Positions 8,613 through 16,596 of a stretch of DNA of 64,000 bases are shown here, piece after piece; position 1 is the stretch's first letter, and each line of letters begins with the position of its first letter. The translations under genes and the position numbers were made by a program. The notes under the pieces are model-generated. The model searched no databases and had not been told where the DNA came from. It worked only from the letters and a program-made list of their open reading frames with translations. The stretch comes from Sphingoaurantiacus capsulatus (GTDB lineage Bacteria; Pseudomonadota; Alphaproteobacteria; Sphingomonadales; Sphingomonadaceae): contig NZ_JBHRXV010000010.1 of NCBI RefSeq assembly GCF_042648405.1, positions 62,001-126,000 of the forward strand, in the 5' to 3' direction.

Positions 8613-9427
8613 GAAAGTGGTGGGAGGCGACCGATGCTGTCGGGTTCACCTACCGCGAGGAAGGCCCCGTTCAGGAACTCGGCCTTGCCGTAGCTGAAAT
8701 CGCGGCCGTCGGGGTGGCGGGTGGTGCCGCCCGCGGCGCGGAGGACGGCGTCGCCGGCGGCGGTGTCCCATTCGCTGGTCGGGCCGAAGCGCGGGTAGAC
8801 GTCGGCCGAGCCCTCGGCGAGCAGGCAGAATTTGAGCGAGGAGCCGCTGGGGCGCGTCTGGGCGTTGGGGATCGCCGCGCAATAGGCGCGGGTCTGGTCG
8901 TCGAGGTGCGAGCGGCTGGTGACGACGACGGGGGCGGTAGGCATCGCGCGCGTCGCGATCGGCTCGCGCGCGCCGTCAGCGGCCTGGCGGAACGCGCCGA
9001 CTCCGATGGCGCCCGCCCACAGCATTCCGCTGCGCGGCGCCAGCACCAGGCCGAGCATCGGGACACCGCCGTCGATCAGCGCGACGTTGACCGAATAGTC
9101 GGGGCCGCCGGCGATGAAGTCCTTGGTGCCGTCGACGGGATCGATCAGCCAGAAGCGCGCGGTCGGGTCGGGGCGGACGCCGGCGGCGCAGGCTTCCTCG
9201 CCGACGATCAGCGCGCCCGGGTCGGCCGCGGCGATGGCGGCGGTCAGCAGGATTTCGGCCTGCTCGTCGGCTTCGGTGACGGGCGAGGCGTCGGCCTTGT
9301 CGCGTGACACGAAGCCCGCGAGGCGGATACGCTCGACGAGCTCTCCGGCTTCGCGAACCGCGAGCGCGAGGGCGTCGATCAGTCGGCTGTGCATGGGGGC
9401 GTCGTAGGGGTCGGGCGGCGCGGTCAC
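8609..9427 (-). CDS. inositol monophosphatase-family phosphatase, CysQ-like 3'(2'),5'-bisphosphate nucleotidase
   Basis: 272 residues from a GTG start at 9427; an ATG at 9394 is an alternative, removing 11 residues. The metal-dependent phosphatase signature is complete: TEADEQAE (51-58), GEE (76-78), LIDPVDGTKDFI (94-105) and the second motif SEWDTAAGDAVLRAAGG. GTKDFIAGG is typical of CysQ, which hydrolyses PAP formed in sulfate assimilation; a general inositol phosphatase remains possible. The stop codon lies in the edge of repeat copy 2, so the final residues PPLS may have been set by repeat insertion. The gene lies downstream of the GntR regulator on the same strand. Confidence 0.82.
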   Translation of the reverse strand: MTAPPDPYDAPMHSRLIDALALAVREAGELVERIRLAGFVSRDKADASPVTEADEQAEILLTAAIAAADPGALIVGEEACAAGVRPDPTARFWLIDPVDGTKDFIAGGPDYSVNVALIDGGVPMLGLVLAPRSGMLWAGAIGVGAFRQAADGAREPIATRAMPTAPVVVTSRSHLDDQTRAYCAAIPNAQTRPSGSSLKFCLLAEGSADVYPRFGPTSEWDTAAGDAVLRAAGGTTRHPDGRDFSYGKAEFLNGAFLAVGEPDSIGRLPPLS

Positions 9428-9450
9428 AAGAGTGATCCGCTCAAACCCGG

Positions 9451-9522
9451 CGCGTCATCCCGGCGAAGGCCGGGATCCATTCCGACGACCGTATGGATTC
9501 CGGCCTTCGCCGGAATGACGGA
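9451..9522. repeat. nested palindromic repeat (CCGGCGAAGGCCGG type)
   Basis: Two arms face each other: CGTCATCCCGGCGAAGGCCG followed by GGATCCAT, and ATGGATTCCGGCCTTCGCCG followed by GAATGACG. Each arm holds its own short palindrome (CGGCGAAGGCCG). The overall unit can fold into one long hairpin or two small ones. This is a widespread intergenic repeat type in alphaproteobacteria and is unrelated to the CTCTCCC family in this window. It separates the GntR gene from the CysQ-like gene. Confidence 0.8.
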
Positions 9523-9539
9523 CACTAAAATGGAGGGGC

Positions 9540-9887
9540 TTAAGCCGTCTCGCGCGCGAACAGGTCGGCCTGCGAGAGGCCGAGGCGGTCGATGTGGCGG
9601 CGGATGCGCGGCCAGTCCTCGGCGATGAACGCGGCGCGTTCGCTCTTCAGCAGCTTTTCCTTGGCGCCGGCCTCGACGAACAGGCCGAGGCCGCGGCGCG
9701 CAGCGATCAGCCCCGCGCTCTGCAGCTCCTGATAGGCCTTCGACACCGTAAGCGGATTGACCTCGCGGTCGGCGGCGAGCGCACGAACCGAGGGGAGCGG
9801 ATCACCGGCGCGGTAGGTACCGTCGATGATGCCGCCGACGATGAGGTCGCGGATCTGCAGATAGATGGGTCGAGCGTCTTGCCACAT
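9540..9887 (-). CDS. GntR-family transcriptional regulator, YtrA subfamily
   Basis: 115 residues from the ATG at 9887. The winged HTH occupies about 8-75 (RPIYLQIRDLIVGGIIDGTY, then PSVRALAADREVNPLTVSKA, YQELQSAGLI and RRGLGLFV). It is followed only by a short helical tail, the compact YtrA architecture. YtrA proteins usually repress adjacent ABC-transporter genes, but none is next to it here. An 18-bp palindrome overlaps the -10 region, suggesting autorepression. An upstream ATG at 9902 is in frame but lies inside the palindrome and lacks a Shine-Dalgarno. Confidence 0.85.
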   Translation of the reverse strand: MWQDARPIYLQIRDLIVGGIIDGTYRAGDPLPSVRALAADREVNPLTVSKAYQELQSAGLIAARRGLGLFVEAGAKEKLLKSERAAFIAEDWPRIRRHIDRLGLSQADLFARETA

Positions 9888-9891
9888 GACT

Positions 9892-9923
9892 GTTGTATGC
9901 ATCTACAACGGCAGTACGGTCAA
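9892..9923 (-). promoter_or_regulatory. promoter and palindromic operator of the GntR/YtrA gene
   Basis: The operator candidate is GTTGTA-TGCATC-TACAAC at 9892-9909, with perfect 6-bp arms. On the minus strand a -35 TTGACC (9918-9923) and a -10 CATACA (9894-9899) are 18 nt apart, so the palindrome covers the -10. The predicted transcription start falls on or next to the ATG at 9887, implying a leaderless mRNA. The half-sites resemble the GT-N-AC pattern known for GntR proteins. Confidence 0.55.
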
Positions 9924-9980
9924 CCCGTATGCGACCGCATGGCGCACAAGCGTATCATTTCGCCGTGGGAACGGCTCGGT

Positions 9981-10565
9981 TCAGCCGTTCCAGACGCGGA
10001 CGACGTCCTCGAGCAGCGGGCGGGGCCGCTCCTCGAGCTTCTTCACCGGCATGCCGATGAAGAAGAAGCCGGCGATGGTCTCGCCGGGCTCGCCGATCGC
10101 GGCGAGGACGGCGGGCGAGGTGCTCGCCCAGCCGGTCAGCCAGTTGCCGACGAAGCCCTGCGCGTGCGCCGCGAGCAGCAGATTGTGGCAGGCGGCGCCG
10201 ACGCTCAGCTGCTGCTCCCACTGCGGAATGTGGCTCTCGGGCTTCAGGCGGCTCATCACCGCGACGAGCGTGGGAGCCTGCACCGCGAAGTCGCGCATCG
10301 CCTGGATTTCGAGGCGCCCGGCCTCGGGCTTCTCGGCGCGGTAGGCGGTTTCGAGCAGCTCGGCGAACTTTTCGCGGGCGGTGTCGGGGATGACCACGAA
10401 GCGCCACGGCGCGAGCTTGCCATGATCGGGGACGCGGCTGGCGATGCGCAGGATCTGCGCGAGCTGGTCGGCGGAAGGGCCCGGCGCGGCCATGTCGCGG
10501 GCCTTGCCCGAGCGGCGGGTGAGCAGCAGGTCGAGCGGGGTCGAGCGGTCGTTGAACGCAGTCAT
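9981..10565 (-). CDS. nitroreductase family protein (YdjA-like)
   Basis: 194 residues from ATG 10565, preceded by GGCAGGGT as Shine-Dalgarno. A longer frame to 10619 lacks a better site. FMN-binding features of the nitroreductase fold are seen: LLTRRSGKARDM at the N-terminus, RVPDHGKLAPWRFVVI, SVGAACHNLLLAAHAQG and NWLTGW near the C-terminus. The DHGKLxPWRF motif is typical of the short YdjA group. It should be an FMN-dependent, NAD(P)H-using dimeric oxidoreductase; the physiological substrate is unknown. It is divergent from the POT transporter. Confidence 0.88.
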   Translation of the reverse strand: MTAFNDRSTPLDLLLTRRSGKARDMAAPGPSADQLAQILRIASRVPDHGKLAPWRFVVIPDTAREKFAELLETAYRAEKPEAGRLEIQAMRDFAVQAPTLVAVMSRLKPESHIPQWEQQLSVGAACHNLLLAAHAQGFVGNWLTGWASTSPAVLAAIGEPGETIAGFFFIGMPVKKLEERPRPLLEDVVRVWNG

Positions 10566-10721
10566 ACCCTGCCGGTAGCCGATCCCCCGTTTGCCGTCAC
10601 CCCTGGCTGTCCGTCGCACGCCGGGTGCCGGGGGCTATACGCTCCCCAAGGGCGCGGCTATCGTGCGCGCCATTACGGGCCGGCACAGATCGGCCCGGAG
10701 GGAGATTAAGGGGAGATACCC

Positions 10722-12332
10722 ATGGCTCAGCCGCCAAGTGCTGCCGTGAATGGCGGCTTGCCGCCGTCCGATTCAGAAGGAACCTTCTTCGGACATCCGA
10801 AAGGTCTTTTCGTCCTGTTCTTCGCCGAAATGTGGGAGCGCTTTTCCTACTACGGCATGCGGGCGCTGCTGATTTTCTATCTCACGCAGCATTGGCTGTT
10901 CTCGGACGAAGCCTCGTCGGTCATCTATGGCGCCTACACCGCGCTGGTCTACATCACCCCGGTCATCGGCGGCTATCTCGCCGACCGCTATCTCGGGCAG
11001 CGCAAGGCGGTGCTCTATGGCGCGGTGCTGCTGACCATCGGCCATTTCCTGATGGCGTTCGAAGGCGAAGGCGGTCAGACGTCGGCCTATCTCAACATCT
11101 TCTGGCTGGCCCTGTCCTTCATCATCGTCGGCTCGGGCTTCCTGAAGGCGAACATCTCGGTGATCGTCGGGCAGCTCTATCCGCGCACCGACGTGCGCCG
11201 CGACGGCGCCTATACGATCTTCTACATGGGCATCAACGTCGGCGCCTTCATCGGCACGATCATTGCGGGCTACCTCGGCCAGACCTACGGCTGGGCGTAT
11301 GGGTTCGGCGCGGCCGGCGTCGGCATGCTGCTCGGCCTCATCGTCTTCGTCTGGGGCACGCCGCTGCTGATGGGACGCGGCGAGTCACGCGACCCGCAGC
11401 GGCTGACCTCGCGCGTCGCCGGCCTGCCGTTCGAATGGCTGCTCTACGGCGTCGGCATCGTCGCCGTCGCCGTGGTCTGGCAGCTGATCCAGTATCAGGA
11501 GCTGGTCGGCACCTTGCTCGGCGTCGCGGGCGCGCTGCTGGTCGGCTACGTGCTGTTCACCGCCGTCTTCAAGCTGCCGGCGGAGGATCGCGACCGCATC
11601 TTCGCGGCGATGTTCCTCATCGTCGGCTCGATCCTGTTCTGGGCGCTGTTCGAGCAGGCGGGCTCATCGCTCAATCTGTTCGCCGATCGCCACGTCGACC
11701 GCGAGATATTCGGCGCCGTCGTTCCCGCGTCGGTGTTCCAGTCGGTCAACCCGGCCTACATCATTCTGTTCGCGCCGGTGTTCGCCTGGCTGTGGACGAC
11801 GCTGGGGCGCCGCGGTCTCGAGCCCTCGGCGCCGGCCAAATTCGGCCTCGCGATGATCCAGCTCGGCGCCGGCTTCCTGGTGCTGGTTGCCGGGGCGCTC
11901 GCCTTCGGCGTCGAGAATGCGACGCCGCTGGTGTTCATCTTCCTCGTCTACCTCTTCCACACCACCGGCGAGCTCTGCCTTTCGCCCGTCGGCCTTTCGG
12001 CCATGAACCGGCTGGCGCCGGCGCATCTGGCGGGCCTGATCATGGGCACCTGGTTCTTCGCATCGGCCACCGGCAACTTCGCCGCCGGTCTGATCGCGGC
12101 GGCCACCGGATCGGAGAGCGCCTCGGGGTCGGGCGCGGCCAAGACCGTCGTCCTCGATGTCTATACGACGGTGGGCTGGACCGCCGTCGGTGTCGGCGTC
12201 GTCGTCATCCTGATCTCGCCGCTGATCAAGCGGCTGATGCACCTCGACACGCTGGGCGACGACGAGATCGAGGGCCGCGCCGAACTGGCCCAGTCGACCG
12301 CCAACGTCGTTACGCCGAAGAACGTGAACTGA
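10722..12332 (+). CDS. POT-family proton-coupled oligopeptide transporter
   Basis: 536 residues with about 14 hydrophobic segments. The N-terminal POT signature FFAEMWERFSYYGMRALLIF carries the ExxERFxYY proton/peptide motif, and the PTR2 signature GSGFLKANISVIVG follows. A second characteristic block is FIFLVYLFHTTGELCLSPVG. It should import di- and tripeptides across the inner membrane with protons. The start has a strong Shine-Dalgarno (AAGGGGAG). The downstream amidohydrolase genes on the same strand and nearby secreted peptidases fit peptide utilisation. Confidence 0.93.
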   Translation: MAQPPSAAVNGGLPPSDSEGTFFGHPKGLFVLFFAEMWERFSYYGMRALLIFYLTQHWLFSDEASSVIYGAYTALVYITPVIGGYLADRYLGQRKAVLYGAVLLTIGHFLMAFEGEGGQTSAYLNIFWLALSFIIVGSGFLKANISVIVGQLYPRTDVRRDGAYTIFYMGINVGAFIGTIIAGYLGQTYGWAYGFGAAGVGMLLGLIVFVWGTPLLMGRGESRDPQRLTSRVAGLPFEWLLYGVGIVAVAVVWQLIQYQELVGTLLGVAGALLVGYVLFTAVFKLPAEDRDRIFAAMFLIVGSILFWALFEQAGSSLNLFADRHVDREIFGAVVPASVFQSVNPAYIILFAPVFAWLWTTLGRRGLEPSAPAKFGLAMIQLGAGFLVLVAGALAFGVENATPLVFIFLVYLFHTTGELCLSPVGLSAMNRLAPAHLAGLIMGTWFFASATGNFAAGLIAAATGSESASGSGAAKTVVLDVYTTVGWTAVGVGVVVILISPLIKRLMHLDTLGDDEIEGRAELAQSTANVVTPKNVN

Positions 12333-12387
12333 TGAACGTCGCGGGCTTCCGGCATCTGTCGGAAGCCCGCCTCCCGAGAGAGGAACT

Positions 12388-13824
12388 ATGCAAGGCAAGC
12401 TGATCATGGCAGCGCTGCTGCTGACGACGGTCGCGTGCACGTCGGGCCAGAACGGCCCGGCGCGCTCGGCGTCGGACAAGCCGGCAAAGCCCGGCGAGGT
12501 GGTGCGGATCAACGAGGATCCGTTCCCCTCCACCTACCGCGCCTACGGCTCGGTCCCGACCGTCCTGCAGAACGTCAACATCTATGACGGGCGCGGCGGC
12601 AAGATTCTGAACGGTATGGTCGCGCTTGCCGACGGCAAGGTCGTCGCGGTCGGCCAGACCGTCGCGGTGCCGGCCGGCGCCACCGTTATCGACGGGCAGG
12701 GCAAGTGGGTGACGCCGGGTGTCATCGACATCCACAGCCACCTCGGCAACTACCCGTCGCCCGGCGTCCAGGCGCATTCGGACGGCAACGAGGTCACCGG
12801 CCCCGTCCGCCCCGAAGTGTGGGCCGAGCACTCGATCTGGCCGAACGATCCGGGCTTCAGCCGCGCGCTCGCCAACGGCGGCGTTACCGCGCTGCACGTG
12901 CTCCCCGGCTCGGCGAACCTGTTCGGCGGCCGCGGCGTCACGCTGAAGAACGTCTATGGCCGCAGCCAGCAGGACATGAAGTTCCCGGGCGCGCCCTACA
13001 CGCTGAAGATGGCGTGCGGCGAGAACCCCAAGCGCGTCTATGGCAGCCGCAACCAGATGCCGGGCAGCCGCATGGCGAACATCGCCATGGATCGCCAGAC
13101 CTGGGCGAAGGCGCAGGAGTATCGCCGCAAGTGGGCCGACTATAACCGCAAGATCGACGACGGCACCGCGAAGGCCAGCGATGCGCCGAGCCGCGACCTT
13201 GCGATGGATACGCTCGCGGGCGTGCTCGACGGCAAGATCCTGGTGCAGAACCACTGCTATCGCGCCGACGAGATGATGAACGTGATCGATATGTCGAAGG
13301 AGTTCGGCTACAAGGTCACGACCTTCCATCACGCGGTCGAAAGCTACAAGATCGCCGACATCCTCGCACGCGAGGGCATCTGCTCGGCGATGTGGGCCGA
13401 CTGGTACGGTTTCAAGATGGAGTCGAACGACGGCATCCGCGAGAACATCCCGTTCGTCCATGCCGCCGGCGCCTGCACCATCGTCCATTCGGACGACGCC
13501 AACGGCATCCAGCGCCTGAACCAGGAAGCGGCGAAGTCGATGGGGGACGGCAAGCGCGTCGGCATCGACATCGCGCCGGAAGTCGCCTGGACCTGGCTCA
13601 GCTATAACCCAGCAAAGGCGCTCGGCATCGCCGACAAGACCGGCAGCCTCGAGGCCGGCAAGATGGCGGACGTGGTGCTGTGGAACGGCGACCCGTTCAG
13701 CGTCTACACGCGGCCCGAGAAGGTGTGGATCGACGGCGCGCTGATGTTCGATGCGACCAACCCGCGCCTCCGCCCTGTCAGCGATTTCGAGCTCGGCCAG
13801 CCGGGCGAGGGAGATGTGAAGTGA
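12388..13824 (+). CDS. exported amidohydrolase family protein with intact metal site
   Basis: 478 residues. The N-terminus MQGKLIMAALLLTTVACTSG is a signal sequence, possibly lipoprotein although the lipobox TVAC is weak. The amidohydrolase fold follows with the DIHSH metal motif (His116, His118), further ligands His289 (VQNHCYRAD) and His314/315 (TFHHAVES), and the catalytic Asp near 369 (IVHSDDAN). The C-terminal GSLEAGKMADVVLWNGDPF is typical of imidazolonepropionase-like exported amidohydrolases. Cyclic dipeptides or amides are plausible substrates; none is shown. The next gene starts at the A of its TGA stop, so the two are coupled. Confidence 0.88.
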   Translation: MQGKLIMAALLLTTVACTSGQNGPARSASDKPAKPGEVVRINEDPFPSTYRAYGSVPTVLQNVNIYDGRGGKILNGMVALADGKVVAVGQTVAVPAGATVIDGQGKWVTPGVIDIHSHLGNYPSPGVQAHSDGNEVTGPVRPEVWAEHSIWPNDPGFSRALANGGVTALHVLPGSANLFGGRGVTLKNVYGRSQQDMKFPGAPYTLKMACGENPKRVYGSRNQMPGSRMANIAMDRQTWAKAQEYRRKWADYNRKIDDGTAKASDAPSRDLAMDTLAGVLDGKILVQNHCYRADEMMNVIDMSKEFGYKVTTFHHAVESYKIADILAREGICSAMWADWYGFKMESNDGIRENIPFVHAAGACTIVHSDDANGIQRLNQEAAKSMGDGKRVGIDIAPEVAWTWLSYNPAKALGIADKTGSLEAGKMADVVLWNGDPFSVYTRPEKVWIDGALMFDATNPRLRPVSDFELGQPGEGDVK

Positions 13825-15131
13825 TGCGCCTGAAAGCTCTGCTCGGGGTGGCCGCGCTCGCGCTCGCCGCCCCCGCGATGGCCCAGACCGTCGCCATCAC
13901 CAATGCGAAGATCGCCACCGGCACCGGTGCCGCGGCGATCGACGGCGGCACCGTCGTCATTTCGGGTGGCCGCATCGTCTCGGTCGGCCGCGGCGGCGCG
14001 CCCGTCGGCGCGCAGGTCGTCGACGCGCAGGGGCGCTGGGTGACTCCCGGCATCATCGGCGGCTTCTCGCGGCTCGGCCTGCTCGAGGTCGACGCCGTCG
14101 ACCCGAGCAACGACACCGTTGCCGACGAGGATGGCAATCCGTTCAACGCCTCGCTCGATGTCACGCCGGGCCTCAACCCGCTGTCGGTCAACATTCCGAT
14201 CAACCGGATCGAGGGCGTGACCCGTGCGGTCGTTGCGCCCAACGCCGGCCAGAGCGTGTTCGCGGGGCAGGGGGCGATCATCACCCTTGGCGACGCCGAC
14301 GACATCGCGACCAAGCCGCGGGCTTTCCAGTTCATCGAACTGGGCGAGGCGGGCGCCGACATCGCCGGCGGCTCGCGCAGCGCGGCGCATGCGATCTTCC
14401 GCAACGGCCTGCGCGAAGCGCTGGCCTATGCGCGCAATCCGGGCGGCTATGAAGGCGGCAAGGATCGCGGGTCGATCATGACCGCGCTCGATGCCGCCGC
14501 GCTCGTTCCGGTGGTGCAGGGCCGCATGCCGGCGCTGATCCATGTCGAGCGCGCGAGCGACATTCTCCGCGTCATCGAGCTGAAGCGCGAATTCCCCAAT
14601 CTGAAGCCGATCCTCGTCGGCGTCAGCGAGGGCTGGATGGTCGCCGACAAGATCGCGGCGGCGGGCGTGCCGGTCATCGCCTCGGCGATGAACGACCTGC
14701 CCAACCGCTTCGAGATGCTCGGCGCCACCCAGTCGAACGTCGGCCGGATGGTGAAGGCCGGCGTCAAGGTCGCGCTCGGCATGATCGACGACGAGGATGG
14801 CCGCCAGATCCGGCTGCTGCCGCAGCATGCCGGCAACCTCGTCGCGGTCGGCCGCCTGCCCGGTGGCACCGGCGTCACGCCCGAACAGGCGCTGATGCTG
14901 ATGACCAAGGCACCCGCCGATATCTTCGGGCTGACCGACACCGGTTCTCTCGAGGCCGGCAAGCGCGCCGACGTGGTGATCTGGGACGGCGACCCGCTGG
15001 AGTTGGCGTCGGCGCCGGTTAGCGTCATGATCGACGGGCGGCAGGTGCCGCTGACCTCGCGGCAAACCAAGCTGCGCGATCGCTACATGCCGAACCGGCC
15101 CGATACGATGCCGGTGCAATATCGGAGGTAG
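13824..15131 (+). CDS. exported amidohydrolase-like protein lacking the HxH metal motif
   Basis: 435 residues with a signal peptide (MRLKALLGVAALALAAPAMA). The fold matches the preceding amidohydrolase, including WVTPGII and the C-terminal GSLEAGKRADVVIWDGDPLE. Where the partner has GVIDIHSH, this protein has GIIGGFSR (76-83), so both metal-binding His are missing. The region matching the partner's TFHHAVES reads LVGVSEGW, without His. It is therefore probably catalytically degenerate, acting as a partner or scaffold for the upstream enzyme. The genes overlap by one base (TGATG), which favours equal synthesis of a heteromer. Confidence 0.82.
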   Translation: MRLKALLGVAALALAAPAMAQTVAITNAKIATGTGAAAIDGGTVVISGGRIVSVGRGGAPVGAQVVDAQGRWVTPGIIGGFSRLGLLEVDAVDPSNDTVADEDGNPFNASLDVTPGLNPLSVNIPINRIEGVTRAVVAPNAGQSVFAGQGAIITLGDADDIATKPRAFQFIELGEAGADIAGGSRSAAHAIFRNGLREALAYARNPGGYEGGKDRGSIMTALDAAALVPVVQGRMPALIHVERASDILRVIELKREFPNLKPILVGVSEGWMVADKIAAAGVPVIASAMNDLPNRFEMLGATQSNVGRMVKAGVKVALGMIDDEDGRQIRLLPQHAGNLVAVGRLPGGTGVTPEQALMLMTKAPADIFGLTDTGSLEAGKRADVVIWDGDPLELASAPVSVMIDGRQVPLTSRQTKLRDRYMPNRPDTMPVQYRR

Positions 15132-15136
15132 GTGAC

Positions 15137-15799
15137 ATGGGTGGGCTGGCCCTCGCGGTACTGAGTTTCGTCGGTAGTCACGAGTTGCTGTCCCACCCGC
15201 TTCGCCGGCCGCTGGTCGCGCGGCTCGGCGAGAAGGGTTTCCTGCTGCTCTATTCGCTGGTGGCGTTCGCCACCTTCGCGTGGATCGTCGTCGAATTCCG
15301 CGCGGCGCCCGACAATTTGCTGTGGGTCGCGCCCGACTGGGTGTGGACGGCGGGGGCGGTAATCATGCTGGCCGCGTCGATCCTGTTCGTCGGCAGCCTC
15401 ACCGCGCCGAACCCGGCAATGACCGGCGCCGCCGGCGTTCTCGCGCGCGATCCCGACCCGCAGGGCGTGCTCTGCATCACCCGCCATCCGATGATGTGGT
15501 CGTTCGCGCTGTGGGCGCTGGTCCATGCGGCGGTGTCGGGCCGGGCGGCCGTGCTCATTCTCGCCATCGGCATCGGCGGCCTCGCCCTGTTCGGGGCGAC
15601 GATGCAGGATCGCAAGAAGGCGGCCCTCCATGGCGAGCGCTGGGCCGCCTGGCGCGCCAAGACCAGCTTCATTCCCTTCACCCGGCTGAACTGCTGGCCG
15701 GGCTGGATCGCCGTCGTGGGCGGCATCATCCTTTTCCTCGTGGCGACGTGGGCGCATCCGCGCCTCGGCGCGCCGCTCATCGGCTTCTGGAGACTTTGA
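15137..15799 (+). CDS. NnrU family membrane protein
   Basis: 220 residues, about six membrane segments. The NnrU pattern is visible: SHELLSHPLRRPLVARLGEKG near the N-terminus and CITRHPMMWSFALWALVH in the middle. NnrU was first linked to nitric-oxide/denitrification regulons, but sphingomonads carry it outside such clusters and no denitrification genes are here; the fold resembles isoprenylcysteine methyltransferases. It starts 5 nt after the amidohydrolase stop, and its TGA overlaps the ATG of the SDR gene, so it sits mid-operon. Confidence 0.85.
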   Translation: MGGLALAVLSFVGSHELLSHPLRRPLVARLGEKGFLLLYSLVAFATFAWIVVEFRAAPDNLLWVAPDWVWTAGAVIMLAASILFVGSLTAPNPAMTGAAGVLARDPDPQGVLCITRHPMMWSFALWALVHAAVSGRAAVLILAIGIGGLALFGATMQDRKKAALHGERWAAWRAKTSFIPFTRLNCWPGWIAVVGGIILFLVATWAHPRLGAPLIGFWRL

Positions 15800-16596
15800 T
15801 GGATTTGAAGGGCAAGACCGTCTGGATCACCGGCGCGAGCAGCGGCATCGGCGAAGGATTGGCGCGCGCGATGATCGGCGCCGGCGCCGCGGTGATCCTG
15901 TCGGGCCGCCGCGTTGCCGAACTGGAGCGGGTGGCGGGCGAGATCGGCGGCGAGACCTTGGTGCTGCCGTTCGAGGCGACCGACTATGACGCGCTTCCCG
16001 GCGTGGTGGCAACGGCGGAGGGCTGGCGCGGCGGCGTCGACATGCTCGTCAACAACGCCGGCATCTCGCAGCGCAGCCTCGGCCTCGATACCGGGTTCGA
16101 CGTCTACCGGCGGCTGATGGAGATCGACTTCTTCGCGCCGTTGCGGCTGACGCAGCTGGTGCTGCCGGCGATGGTCGCGAGGAAGTCGGGGCATTTGATG
16201 GCGATCAGCTCGGTGGCGGGCAAGGCGGGGTCGCCGCTGCGCACCGGCTATTGCGCGGCGAAGCATGCGGTCGTCGGTTACTTCGATGCGTTGCGTGCCG
16301 AGATCGCCAAGCATGAGATCGGCGTGACCGTGGTGACGCCGGGCTTCGTGCGCACCTCGATCGCCGCCAACGCGGTGCAGGGCGACGGCTCGACACGCGG
16401 CTATTCGGACGACGATATCGACGCGGGCATCAGCGCCGACGAGGCAGCCGCGCAGATCTTGGCGGGGCTGGCAAGCGGCCAGCGCGAAATCCCGGTCGGC
16501 AAGGCCGGCGGCATGGAGATGGCGCTGCTCGACCTGAAGCGCGCCAACCCCGATCAGGTGTTCGACCTGATGGCGAACGCCGCGCGTAATCTTTAG
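15799..16596 (+). CDS. short-chain dehydrogenase/reductase
   Basis: 265 residues, classical SDR. The NAD(P)-binding TGASSGIG lies at 11-18, VNNAGIS near 85-90, and the catalytic Ser138, Tyr151 and Lys155 (YCAAK) are present. Arg37-Arg38 after the second strand favour NADP(H). The segment VVTPGFVRTSIAANAV resembles the DhrS7/DltE-like group of ketone or steroid reductases. The substrate is unknown. It is translationally coupled to NnrU (TGATG) and its stop overlaps the convergent antiporter gene by 4 nt. Confidence 0.9.
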   Translation: MDLKGKTVWITGASSGIGEGLARAMIGAGAAVILSGRRVAELERVAGEIGGETLVLPFEATDYDALPGVVATAEGWRGGVDMLVNNAGISQRSLGLDTGFDVYRRLMEIDFFAPLRLTQLVLPAMVARKSGHLMAISSVAGKAGSPLRTGYCAAKHAVVGYFDALRAEIAKHEIGVTVVTPGFVRTSIAANAVQGDGSTRGYSDDDIDAGISADEAAAQILAGLASGQREIPVGKAGGMEMALLDLKRANPDQVFDLMANAARNL

